Shown: positions 56,294 through 64,000 of the stretch, one piece after another
How positions within the stretch are numbered: position 1 is the stretch's first letter
Layout of the letters: every line of letters begins with the position of its first letter
From: an uncultured Cedecea sp.
Lineage (GTDB): Bacteria; Pseudomonadota; Gammaproteobacteria; Enterobacterales; Enterobacteriaceae
Assembly (NCBI RefSeq): GCF_947498825.1
Contig: NZ_CANMLV010000005.1
Coordinates: forward strand, 175,191 to 239,190
Reading direction: 5' to 3'
Length of the DNA stretch: 64,000 nt
Made by a program: the position numbers and the translations under genes
The notes under the pieces: generated by a model
The model's database searches: none
Told to the model about the DNA's origin: nothing
What the model saw: the letters and a program-made list of their open reading frames with translations, nothing else

Positions 56294-59200
56294 TTAATCT
56301 GCATCATAGCCCAGATTCGACGCCAGCCAGCGTTCAACCTCACTGATGCTCATTCCCTTACGTTGAGCATAGTCTTCAACCTGGTCTCGCTGAATTTGTG
56401 CCACCGCAAAATACTTACTTTCTGGATGGCTGAAATACCAGCCTGAGACCGAGGCTCCAGGCCACATGGCATAGGACTCGGTTAACTGCATACCAGTCAC
56501 TTTCTCTACATCCAGTAATTTCCATATAGCCGCTTTTTCCGTGTGTTCAGGACAAGCCGGATAGCCAGGAGCCGGACGAATGCCTTGATAATTCTCACGG
56601 ATCAATTCTTCATTACTGAGATTTTCATCCGGAGCATAGCCCCAGTAAACCTTGCGTACCTGCTCATGAAGATATTCAGCAAAAGCTTCGGCCAGACGAT
56701 CGGCTATCGCTTTGATCATAATTTTATTGTAGTCATCATGCTGGGCGTCATATGCCTCTGCCAGGGCATCCTCTTCCATGCCTCCTGTGACCGCAAAAGC
56801 ACCAATGTAATCTGCTCTGCCACTCTCTTTTGGCGCAACAAAGTCAGCCAGACAGTAGTTAGCAAAATCCGTTTTCTCGGTCTGCTGGCGCAAATGGTGT
56901 CCGACGATGAGTACTTCTTCGCGGGTTTCATCCCGATAAATTTCGACATCGTCTGCAACCCGATTTGCAGGAAACAGTCCCATCACTCCACGAGGGACCA
57001 GAGTTTTGGTGTCATGCAGCATATCAAGCATCTCATTAGCATCATGAAAGAGCCTCTTCGCCTCTTCACCGACCACTTCATCTTCCAGAATTCGTGGATA
57101 TTTTCCTGCCAGAGACCAGGTCATAAAAAAGGGCGTCCAGTCGATATACGGACGAAGTGTTGCAATATCAACGGTGACTTTTTGTACGCCCAGTTGCTGT
57201 GCTATCGGTGGGGTATAAGTCTCCCAGTCAAAGACTGAGGCATTAGCACGAGCGGTCGCCAATGAAACCGGAGGTGTACGCGGTTTTTTACGTGCATGCT
57301 GGATACGCACCGTTTCGTACTCTTTACGCATCCTGGCAACAAAGTCATCCCGTAATGTATCTGACAGTAAGGATGAAACCACACCCACAGTACGTGAGGC
57401 ATTCTGCACATATACCGTTGGACCACTGTAGTTCTGTTCAATTTTTACTGCGGTATGGGCTTTTGAGGTTGTTGCGCCCCCAATCAGTAATGGAATAGTA
57501 AAACCCTGGCGTTCCATCTCTTTCGCCACGTTAACCATTTCATCCAGCGACGGGGTTATCAGACCGGATAAACCAATTAAATCAGCATTCACTTCACGTG
57601 CTGTTTTAAGGATTTTCTCCGCAGGTACCATCACGCCGAGGTCAATAATTTCATAGTTATTACATTGCAGTACCACACCAACGATATTTTTACCGATATC
57701 GTGTACATCCCCCTTCACGGTGGCAATAACCATTTTACCGTTGGTACTGCCTTTCTCTTTGCTCGCTTCAATATAGGGCTCAAGATAAGCGACAGCTTGT
57801 TTCATTACTCGCGCTGACTTAACCACTTGCGGCAGGAACATTTTGCCTTCACCAAATAAATCACCCACTACGTTCATACCAGCCATCAGCGGGCCTTCAA
57901 TTACCTCTATCGGGCGGCTCGCCTGCTGACGGGCTTCTTCCGTGTCGGACTCAATAAATTCTGTAATTCCTTTAACCAACGCATATTCCAGACGCTTTTC
58001 TACTTCCCAACTGCGCCATTCTGCTTGCTGGGCATTCGCACTGTCATCGCTTTTGCTTCCACGGTAACGTTCAGCTAAATCCAGCAGACGCTCTGTTCCG
58101 TCATCACGGCGATTCAGAATCACGTCTTCCACCGCGTCCCGTAACTCGGTTGGAAGATCGTCATAAATTGCCAGCTGTCCGGCGTTAACGATTCCCATAT
58201 CCATGCCATTACGAATAGCGTAATACAAGAAAACTGCATGGATAGCTTCACGTACCGGATCATTGCCACGGAATGAGAAAGAGACGTTCGAGACTCCTCC
58301 CGAGATCATGGCGTGCGGAAGTTCACGCTTGATGTCTTCACAAGCGCCGATAAAATCCTGGGCGTAGTTATTGTGCTCTTCAATACCGGTGGCAACCGCA
58401 AAGATATTGGGGTCAAAAATAATATCTTCTGGCGGGAAACCAACCTCTTCGGTAAGAATTTTATACGCACGACGGCAAATCTCAATTTTACGCTCGCGAG
58501 TATCGGCCTGCCCGACTTCATCAAATGCCATCACGACCATGGCGGCACCATAACGACGAACCAGTTTTGCGTGATACGTAAATGCCTCAACGCCTTCTTT
58601 CATCGAGACAGAGTTAACGATGCCTTTACCCTGGATGCATTTCAGTCCTTTTTCGATAACCTCCCACTTCGAGGAGTCAATCATAATCGGAACACGGGCA
58701 ATATCTGGCTCACCGGCAATCAGATTCAGGAAACGAACCATCGCGGCTTCGGCGTCCAGCATCCCTTCGTCCATATTGATATCGATGATTTGGGCACCGC
58801 TTTCTACCTGTTGTAGTGCGACTTCCAGCGCTTCGTTATATTTTTCTTCTTTGATCAGACGTTTAAATTTGGCAGAACCGGTAACGTTGGTTCTTTCTCC
58901 TACGTTCACAAACAGGCTATCGGCACCAATATTCAGTGGTTCCAGCCCCGCAAGACGGCAAGAAACAGGTAAGTCCGGCAACTGACGTGGGGCAACACCT
59001 TCAACAGCCTGACTCATGGCGGCAATATGCTCAGGTGTAGTACCGCAACAACCACCGATAATATTCAGGAAACCGGCATGAGCCCACTCCCCGACTTGCT
59101 CTGCCATCGTCGCGGCATCCAAGTCATATTCCCCAAAAGCATTAGGGAGCCCGGCATTTGGATGGGCGGTAACATAGGTCTCAGAGATACGCGATAACTC

Positions 59201-59977
59201 AGCCACGTACTGACGTAACTCATCGGGTCCCAGCGCGCAGTTAAGTCCAAAAGTCAGGGCGTCGGCATGGCGCAAGGAATTATAAAAGGCTTCTGTTGTT
59301 TGCCCTGAAAGCGTACGTCCGGAAGCATCAGTGATAGTCCCGGAAATCATGATCGGTAACTCAATGCCTAAAGCATCAAATTCAGCTTTAACAGCGAAGA
59401 TAGCCGCTTTTGCATTCAGGGTATCGAAAATAGTTTCAATCATAATTAAGTCAGCACCGCCTTTAACTAGCGCACGCGTTGACTCACGGTAAGCTTCGAC
59501 CAGTTGATCAAAAGTGACGTTACGGAATGCCGGATCGTTAACATCAGGCGAAATAGACGCGGTACGGTTGGTCGGACCAAGCACGCCGGCAACATAACGG
59601 GGTTTTTCAGGAGTACGGGTCGTCCATTCGTCAGCACAAGCACGCGCCAGCCTGGCGGCTTCATAGTTAATTTCTGCCGACAGAGATTCCATTTGATAGT
59701 CTGCCATCGCGATCGTCGTCGAGTTAAAGGTATTCGTTTCGACAATATCTGCTCCGGCTGCAAAGTAAGCAGAATGAATTTCGGCTATCATTTCTGGCTT
59801 ACTGAGTACCAGTAAGTCATTATTCCCTTTCAGGTCACAGGGCCATTGTGCAAAACGCTCCCCCCGAAAGTCACTCTCATCCAAGCGATAGCTCTGGATC
59901 ATGGTACCCATACCACCATCCAGCACCAGGATGCGCTCGCTTAGCTGACGTTTTAATTGTTCGACTTTGTTGCTCAA
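56294..59977 (-). CDS. metH: Cobalamin-dependent methionine synthase
   Basis: This 1227-residue enzyme transfers methyl groups from methyl-tetrahydrofolate to homocysteine. The start is TTG 59977 ([11 protein letters not shown]), chosen because AGGAG lies eight bases upstream and because the length then equals E. coli MetH exactly; the open frame to 60025 is not used. Domains in order: homocysteine/zinc domain with [14 protein letters not shown] (about 300-315), pterin domain with [16 protein letters not shown], cobalamin domain with the ligand His in [17 protein letters not shown] (about 757), and the SAM-binding reactivation domain ending [12 protein letters not shown]. It lies next to metA; aceBAK and iclR are absent. 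Confidence 0.99.
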   Translation of the reverse strand: MSNKVEQLKRQLSERILVLDGGMGTMIQSYRLDESDFRGERFAQWPCDLKGNNDLLVLSKPEMIAEIHSAYFAAGADIVETNTFNSTTIAMADYQMESLSAEINYEAARLARACADEWTTRTPEKPRYVAGVLGPTNRTASISPDVNDPAFRNVTFDQLVEAYRESTRALVKGGADLIMIETIFDTLNAKAAIFAVKAEFDALGIELPIMISGTITDASGRTLSGQTTEAFYNSLRHADALTFGLNCALGPDELRQYVAELSRISETYVTAHPNAGLPNAFGEYDLDAATMAEQVGEWAHAGFLNIIGGCCGTTPEHIAAMSQAVEGVAPRQLPDLPVSCRLAGLEPLNIGADSLFVNVGERTNVTGSAKFKRLIKEEKYNEALEVALQQVESGAQIIDINMDEGMLDAEAAMVRFLNLIAGEPDIARVPIMIDSSKWEVIEKGLKCIQGKGIVNSVSMKEGVEAFTYHAKLVRRYGAAMVVMAFDEVGQADTRERKIEICRRAYKILTEEVGFPPEDIIFDPNIFAVATGIEEHNNYAQDFIGACEDIKRELPHAMISGGVSNVSFSFRGNDPVREAIHAVFLYYAIRNGMDMGIVNAGQLAIYDDLPTELRDAVEDVILNRRDDGTERLLDLAERYRGSKSDDSANAQQAEWRSWEVEKRLEYALVKGITEFIESDTEEARQQASRPIEVIEGPLMAGMNVVGDLFGEGKMFLPQVVKSARVMKQAVAYLEPYIEASKEKGSTNGKMVIATVKGDVHDIGKNIVGVVLQCNNYEIIDLGVMVPAEKILKTAREVNADLIGLSGLITPSLDEMVNVAKEMERQGFTIPLLIGGATTSKAHTAVKIEQNYSGPTVYVQNASRTVGVVSSLLSDTLRDDFVARMRKEYETVRIQHARKKPRTPPVSLATARANASVFDWETYTPPIAQQLGVQKVTVDIATLRPYIDWTPFFMTWSLAGKYPRILEDEVVGEEAKRLFHDANEMLDMLHDTKTLVPRGVMGLFPANRVADDVEIYRDETREEVLIVGHHLRQQTEKTDFANYCLADFVAPKESGRADYIGAFAVTGGMEEDALAEAYDAQHDDYNKIMIKAIADRLAEAFAEYLHEQVRKVYWGYAPDENLSNEELIRENYQGIRPAPGYPACPEHTEKAAIWKLLDVEKVTGMQLTESYAMWPGASVSGWYFSHPESKYFAVAQIQRDQVEDYAQRKGMSISEVERWLASNLGYDAD

Positions 59978-60005
59978 CTCGGGACTCCTGGGGTTAACTT
60001 GGCAA

Positions 60006-60034
60006 GGTACAGATCTCACTTTCATATCTGTACC
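60006..60034 (-). promoter_or_regulatory. Hairpin in the metH leader
   Basis: GGTACAGAT and ATCTGTACC (60006-60014, 60026-60034) are perfect 9-bp arms around 11 bases, 29 bases upstream of the metH TTG start. It may be a leader hairpin or an operator; no cobalamin riboswitch consensus is visible. Confidence 0.5.
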
Positions 60035-60141
60035 CTGGAGTGATTATCTGAAGATGAAAAGACCTACATATCATACTGTCATATATTGCAGCAGGCTAAA
60101 AGCGATGAACTCACCTCACCGCCAGCCACTGTATGAAGGGT

Positions 60142-61071
60142 TTAATCGAGCGTAGGATTCATATGACGTAAATCGAATGGTGTGATCTGATAAACGTAAT
60201 AATTCAACCAGTTAGTAAATAGTAAATTACCGTGACTACGCCAGGTTCCACGCGGTGTGTTCGCTGGGTCATTGTCCGGGAAATAGTTATAAGGTATTTC
60301 TGGCTCAAGCCCGGCCTCCAGGTCACGGAAATACTCACCAGATAGCGTCAAAGCATCATATTCCGGATGGCCAGTGACAAAGGCAATACGTTTGTCTTTG
60401 CTGGCAAACAGATAGGCGTCACCGCTCTCAGACTCAGCAAATATCTCCAGATCGGTATGATTACGAATCAACTCTGCCGGGAAGTCTGCATAACGTGAAT
60501 GCGGGGCAAGGAACGAGTCATCAAATCCGCGAGTGAAGAGCGCGTGTGGGTGGGTAATATTATGTTTATAAATCCCTGAGAGCTTTTCATTACGCGTTTG
60601 TTTTGGAATACCGTAGAGAATATTGAGGGCCGCCTGTACAGCCCAACAGACAAAGAGCGTTGAGGTGACATGGTCCTTCGCCCACAGCAGTATCTGTTGA
60701 ATTTGCGGCCAGTAGGCTACGTCGTTAAATTCAACTAATCCCAATGGGGCACCGGTCACGATTAAGCCATCGAAGTTATCGTCTTTAATATCGTCGAAGT
60801 TACAGTAAAAGTTATTGAGATGCTCAGCAGGTGTATTACGTGACTCACGTGCATCGATACGTAATAGCTGAATATCAACCTGTAATGGCGAGTTAGAAAG
60901 CAAACGCAGAAACTGATTCTCCGTCTCAATTTTTTTCGGCATCAAATTCAGTATCAGTACCTTCAGTGGACGGATTTCCTGATTGCTCGCACGTGAGGTT
61001 GTCATAACAAAGACATTCTCTTCGCGCAGAAAGTTGACGGCAGGTAACTCGTCTTGCACACGAATCGGCAT
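60142..61071 (-). CDS. metA: Homoserine O-succinyltransferase
   Basis: This 309-residue enzyme activates homoserine for methionine synthesis. Landmarks are [20 protein letters not shown], the class-I-glutamine-amidotransferase-like nucleophile Cys in [20 protein letters not shown] (about 142), the His in [13 protein letters not shown], and [24 protein letters not shown] precedes the ATG. MetJ-type boxes lie upstream. As in E. coli it sits just downstream of an rRNA operon. Confidence 0.98.
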   Translation of the reverse strand: MPIRVQDELPAVNFLREENVFVMTTSRASNQEIRPLKVLILNLMPKKIETENQFLRLLSNSPLQVDIQLLRIDARESRNTPAEHLNNFYCNFDDIKDDNFDGLIVTGAPLGLVEFNDVAYWPQIQQILLWAKDHVTSTLFVCWAVQAALNILYGIPKQTRNEKLSGIYKHNITHPHALFTRGFDDSFLAPHSRYADFPAELIRNHTDLEIFAESESGDAYLFASKDKRIAFVTGHPEYDALTLSGEYFRDLEAGLEPEIPYNYFPDNDPANTPRGTWRSHGNLLFTNWLNYYVYQITPFDLRHMNPTLD

Positions 61072-61092
61072 AACCTTATATCCTCAAAGCAT

Positions 61093-61124
61093 ACGTTTAA
61101 ACGTTTAGACATCCAGATGCCTAA
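61093..61124 (-). promoter_or_regulatory. MetJ (met box) array upstream of metA
   Basis: Adjacent 8-mers ACGTTTAA, ACGTTTAG, ACATCCAG and ATGCCTAA (plus strand), related to AGACGTCT, lie 22-53 bases before the metA start. The arrangement and sequence resemble the E. coli metA operator. Confidence 0.75.
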
Positions 61125-61307
61125 CAATATCGAGTTTATACTATGATGTCGAGTCTATCGCCTGAAGGTGAAAATGTTTCATTTAAAGAATATGATTTTT
61201 TATCAGAAAAAAGATATCACGATGGGCATCGTTGTCTGGGTAATGAGAAGGGGTTTCTTCAGTGAATCAGGCAAACAGCTGACAGACATTAACTATACAA
61301 TTACGCT

Positions 61308-61334
61308 CCTCTCTCCCTGAACAAGGAAGAGAGG
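61308..61334 (-). terminator. Hairpin after the LPMO gene
   Basis: CCTCTCT and AGAGAGG (61308-61314, 61328-61334) form a stem, with further inner pairing, just after the minus-strand LPMO gene. The T tract is poor. Confidence 0.55.
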
Positions 61335-61342
61335 ATACCTAA

Positions 61343-62302
61343 TCAGCTAACAAATCGCCAAAGCGTATTAGCGATGCCAGGGGCCCAGCCACTATTAGAG
61401 GTATGCGCCTGTGTGCAGACATAAAGATTATCACGGTAGATTACATAATCACCAACATTGTACCTTACACTATTTGGCGACCATACTTCTGGAGGGTTAT
61501 GACCACCACCTTCACCTCCATTACCACCGCCATTGCCGCCTCCATTGCCGCCTCCATTGCCTCCATTACCACCGCCATTGCCGCCTTCACCACCACCTTC
61601 ACCGTCAAAATCCAAGTCGAAAGCCTGATAGAACCCCATCCCGGTATCAGCAATAATCCATACACATAAGAGTACCTGATACCCTGTTCTGTCGGGTAAA
61701 ACAACGCTAAGATCACTCCATGGAGCCATAACTTGATCGCTATAACTCCAAAAGGGTGCATTTGGATTAAAATCGCTGTAAATCGGTTCCAGCTCGAAAG
61801 AGGCTCGTGTCAGACGCTGAGTAGGATCCCAATTCTGTTTGGTAATATACCAACGATAGCCACGTGTTTTATGGGCCGCATGGTAAGTCCATGTTGCATA
61901 GAAAGTACTTCCACTTGCAACAGGCAATTTTGGCCATCCTCCCTGTATACCTGCTAAACTTAGCAACTCTTGATCGGTATAATTTACCGCGATACGGCCA
62001 TTATCCGTTCGCCCACCGCTTATAATCAATCCATCCTCGGGAGGTGTGGCACTTTCTACATCCGAATAAAAGGCCTCTTCATCCCCCTGTCTGACAAACT
62101 GTCCTCCAGTATAGTTCGGGAAGTTCTTCCCACCTTCCATTTCATTTGCTGGCCAACCTGCCGAAAGTTTTCCTTTTGATATTAAAAAGCCTGAACGAGA
62201 TAATGGTTTCGTAATATAGCCGTGAAAAGGTTGAATATCTTCAAAAAAGTTTTCTTTCCGAGGAGTAATATTACTTAATACGTTTTTTATTTTTCTGGAC
62301 AT
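61343..62302 (-). CDS. AA10 lytic polysaccharide monooxygenase-like chitin-binding protein without signal peptide
   Basis: This 319-residue protein has an AA10 (CBP21-like) catalytic domain from His27 (HGYITKPLSRSGF) to about 232 (FYQAFDLDFDG), with the second copper ligand probably His144 (ATWTYHAAHKTRGYRWYITK) and the conserved NWDPTQRLTRASFEL. A Gly/Asn-rich linker (about 233-268) leads to a C-terminal CBM5/12 chitin-binding module, PPEVWSPNSVRYNVGDYVIY to NTLWRFVS. LPMOs need His as the mature N-terminus, but the 26 residues before it are charged and not a Sec signal. AAGAGG precedes the ATG, so the start looks right. Role: chitin attack or binding. Confidence 0.88.
   Translation of the reverse strand: MSRKIKNVLSNITPRKENFFEDIQPFHGYITKPLSRSGFLISKGKLSAGWPANEMEGGKNFPNYTGGQFVRQGDEEAFYSDVESATPPEDGLIISGGRTDNGRIAVNYTDQELLSLAGIQGGWPKLPVASGSTFYATWTYHAAHKTRGYRWYITKQNWDPTQRLTRASFELEPIYSDFNPNAPFWSYSDQVMAPWSDLSVVLPDRTGYQVLLCVWIIADTGMGFYQAFDLDFDGEGGGEGGNGGGNGGNGGGNGGGNGGGNGGEGGGHNPPEVWSPNSVRYNVGDYVIYRDNLYVCTQAHTSNSGWAPGIANTLWRFVS
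61503..61611 (-). repeat. Short tandem repeats encoding the Gly/Asn-rich linker
   Basis: Imperfect repeats of CCTCCATTGCCGCC-type units (plus strand) encode GGNGG runs in the LPMO linker. Such tracts can change length by slippage without breaking the frame, since the unit is a multiple of three. Confidence 0.75.
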
Positions 62303-63389
62303 AAAAACCTCTTGATATAAATAAAATAATTGGTTGATAGGTACATTCAGATTAAATACATGCTATTTCTGACAATAAAAAATAGTATTAACACTAATAA
62401 CTGCCACTTATTTTATTAAAAAAGTGATATAAACAACGGGAAAAACAACAGAATGAAACACACAATAAATCAATGTATTATGATATTAATTACCAATCAG
62501 GCATTGATGATAAATGTTTAACGACACAGTATGATGATAAAAAATTATCTATAGTTATGAAATAACTAAAAGATAAAACGACTTTATCTATATAGCCTGA
62601 ATGAATTTTATTTATGTAAAGTAAGATCTGCAAATAGAGTCATCGAGGGAACTGACGACAACATAAGTATTTATCATGCCACTAAATAGAAAGCAACAAC
62701 TTTAACGACTAAAATATCATTCATCACAAAATAATGATACAAAATCACAGAAAGATAAAAAATGTTAAGTATTCAACCACAAAGCAAGATACTCATTGCT
62801 GCATAAACAACAAAACACAACAATAACGCAATGATCTTACACAGTTTTTGTCTATATACTGTCAGTTCAGTGTGGGGAATGCCGTAGCACTACCATCTGC
62901 AATCTGCATTGACTGCTTTGCAAGCCGATTCCGATACTAATCCACCGATTAGTTTACACAGGAATAGCAGCCTCATTATCTGAAATATAAATATCCTCGG
63001 TAATATTTTTTCCTGTACTATCAGTAATATTATTTACGTTCGTTATAAGAGGAGATGTTTCAAGATGACTTGATGTTATTACTTTATTATCGGTTTAATC
63101 TGTACTAATTAATAATCCTGAAATCATACAGCTGAAACACTTTGCATAATATCGTCGACACTGAAAATAATTCGAGTTATTTGTAGGCGCACTTCACGCA
63201 CGCAACACCCAAGTAACTTGAAATATGACGGATATATTTCAATATTAACGAGTCATTTAAAACTATTAACTCAGTTTAAAAATCACCGATGACATTAAAT
63301 AATATCTTTCCAAATATATAAATATTAGGTGTCTACAGGGTGTTATCCTGAAACATGCAACTATGGCGTGAAATATACCTTGTTTGCAC
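62303..63389. other. AT-rich 1.1 kb gap between the LPMO gene and the 5S array
   Basis: No intact gene is seen. It must hold the LPMO promoter. It contains an internally deleted ERIC copy (63161-63236) and, on the minus strand, an open stretch of 46 codons without a start (62954-63094; reads ITDSTGKNITEDIYISDNE) that could be the end of a lost gene. Confidence 0.5.
63161..63236. repeat. Internally deleted ERIC copy
   Basis: Both outer arms (AAAATAATTCGAGTTATTTG and CAAGTAACTTGAAATATGAC) match the complete ERIC copies, but about 50 central bases are missing. Confidence 0.7.
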
Positions 63390-63486
63390 CCTTTCTCACA
63401 TGGGGAGACCCCACACCACCCTCGGCCGGGGCGTTTCACTTCTGAGTTCGGCATGGGGCGGTGGGACCACCACGCTAAAGCCGCCC
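63390..63486 (-). pseudogene. Degenerate 5S rRNA copy
   Basis: On the minus strand this matches 5S rRNA from its 5' part (GGTGGTCCCACCGCCCCATG, CCGAACTCAGAAGTGAAACG) to GGGGTCTCCCCATGTGAGA, but with substitutions and small changes (CCCCGGCCGAGGGTGG instead of the normal loop) and a lost 3' end. It is not expected to be functional. Confidence 0.8.
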
Positions 63487-63634
63487 ATCCTTTGTCTTTT
63501 ACCCTGATACCGCGCTGGCTGCACTCGTTCAGCTCGGTCACATACCGGTGTATGCTCCTTCGCTGCCCTTCTTTGCCGCCTTGTCTCAGGGCAAAATCCG
63601 GCGGACGGCAGGTATTTTCTGGTGCCCGGAACGC

Positions 63635-63662
63635 AAAAAACCCCAGTCTTTCGACTGGGGTT
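63635..63662 (-). terminator. rrn terminator, distal copy
   Basis: On the minus strand CCCCAGTC, loop GAAA, GACTGGGG, then six T: the classic rRNA operon terminator. Confidence 0.93.
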
Positions 63663-63674
63663 CTTGCTTATTTG

Positions 63675-63752
63675 ATGCCTGGCAGTTCCCTGGACTCGCA
63701 TGGGGAGACCCCACACTACCATCGGCGCATGGCGTTTCACTTCTGAGTTCGG
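63675..63752 (-). pseudogene. 5'-truncated 5S rRNA copy
   Basis: The 3' two thirds of 5S rRNA are well preserved (plus strand ATGCCTGGCAGTTCCCTG to CACTTCTGAGTTCGG). The 5' 40 or so bases are replaced by the repeated spacer, so the helix between the 5' and 3' ends cannot form. Confidence 0.82.
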
Positions 63753-63903
63753 CCCGTCCTGTGTCTTTTGCACTGATACCACGTTGGCTGCACTCGTTCA
63801 GCTCAGTCACATACCGGTGTATGCTCCTTCGCTGCCCTCCTTTGCCGCCTTGTCTCAGGGCAAAATCCGGCGGACGCCAGGTATTTCCTGATGCTCAGAA
63901 CGC

Positions 63904-63930
63904 AAAAAACCCCAGCCTTTCGACTGGGGT
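63904..63930 (-). terminator. rrn terminator, proximal copy
   Basis: On the minus strand CCCCAGTC, loop GAAA, GGCTGGGG (one G-T pair), then six T, 14 bases after the 5S end. Confidence 0.92.
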
Positions 63931-63943
63931 TTCTGCTTATTTG

Positions 63944-64000
63944 ATGTCTGACAGTTCCCTACTCTCGCATGGGGAGACCCCACACTACCATCGGCGCTAC
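63944..64000 (-). rRNA. rrf: 5S ribosomal RNA, 3' part (continues beyond window)
   Basis: The plus strand ATGTCTGACAGTTCCCTACT and following bases to the window end are the reverse complement of the 5S rRNA 3' half (GTAGCGCCGATGGTAGTGTG to the end). It is intact as far as visible. The 23S and 16S genes should lie beyond 64000 on the minus strand, giving the E. coli rrnE-metA order. Confidence 0.93.

Larger units (their letters stand above)
63487..63902 (-). repeat. Tandem rrn-distal repeat, about 269-bp period
   Basis: The spacer at 63491-63634 (from TTTGTCTTTTACC to GGAACGCAAAAAA) is repeated at about 63760-63903 with few differences. Each copy holds a hairpin CATACCGGTGTATG and is flanked by a terminator and a 5S copy. 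The two terminators are 269 bases apart. Confidence 0.85.

Noticed and set aside
59978..60141. Cobalamin riboswitch before metH
   Set aside because: The gap is only 164 bases and lacks the B12-box core; only a simple hairpin is present.
61403..61761. Repeat-rich plus and minus frames and a possible CRISPR-like repeat pattern
   Set aside because: The pattern is the Gly/Asn linker code of the LPMO gene; there are no spacers of constant length between conserved repeats.
63266..63891. Several open frames of 60-128 codons on both strands at the window end
   Set aside because: They lie across 5S rRNA copies, rRNA terminators and the repeated spacer and have no coding character.

Overview
This window is chromosomal DNA of an enterobacterium (order Enterobacterales). 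The evidence is gene order: soxS, yjcB, ssb/uvrA, tyrB, alr, dnaB, qorA, dusA, zur, dinF, lexA, dgkA, plsB, ubiA, ubiC, psiE, pgi, lysC, yjbD, rluF, yjbB, metH, metA and then an rRNA operon follow the order and relative strands of the 91-92 min region of Escherichia coli, and many proteins match E. coli in length. It is not Escherichia itself. The mal genes, pspG, aphA, pepE and the whole aceBAK-iclR block are absent between their usual neighbours, and several accessory blocks are inserted. I cannot fix the genus from sequence alone.

Layout. 1-840: end of soxS, then yjcB. 841-20507: an accessory block of about 19.7 kb between yjcB and ssb. It holds a diaminobutyrate aminotransferase/decarboxylase pair (1,3-diaminopropane synthesis); a LysR-controlled cassette of a flavin oxidoreductase, two AhpD/CMD-fold proteins and a polar amino-acid-type ABC transporter; a complete seven-gene chaperone-usher fimbrial operon; and about 2 kb with no recognisable gene. 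20508-33344: ssb and uvrA (SOS box between them), a Cof hydrolase, a PTS-IIC-like protein, tyrB, alr, dnaB, qorA and dusA. 33345-39101: a second insertion between dusA and zur, with a higBA-type toxin-antitoxin pair, two tandem DUF6708 proteins and a large type VI secretion effector gene broken by two in-frame stop codons. 39102-48778: zur, dinF, lexA, dgkA, plsB, a divergent HxlR/MFS pair, ubiA, ubiC, psiE. 48779-54302: a short unannotated transcription unit with CRP-like sites, then pgi, a lysine riboswitch with lysC, yjbD and rluF. 54427-61071: yjbB, metH and metA. 61343-64000: a chitin-active LPMO-type protein with no visible signal peptide, about 1 kb of AT-rich DNA, and the distal end of an rRNA operon with one apparently intact 5S end plus two degenerate tandem 5S copies.

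How the genes work together. lexA, dinF and uvrA/ssb form the SOS-linked set, with LexA boxes visible upstream of lexA and uvrA. lysC, metA and metH belong to the aspartate-family amino-acid pathway, with a lysine riboswitch before lysC and MetJ-type boxes before metA. ubiC-ubiA start ubiquinone synthesis. The accessory blocks deal with adhesion, a polyamine branch, uptake and oxidation of an unknown small substrate, interbacterial competition and chitin binding.

The most interesting items are: (1) a 23-codon ORF at 49037-49108, rich in codons typical of highly expressed genes, with a good sigma-70 promoter, two CRP-like sites and a strong terminator; (2) the MIX/VasX-type effector with two nonsense codons beside two intact, membrane-region-divergent DUF6708 genes and a duplicated effector tail; (3) the LPMO without a Sec signal; (4) the tandem 5S decay array.
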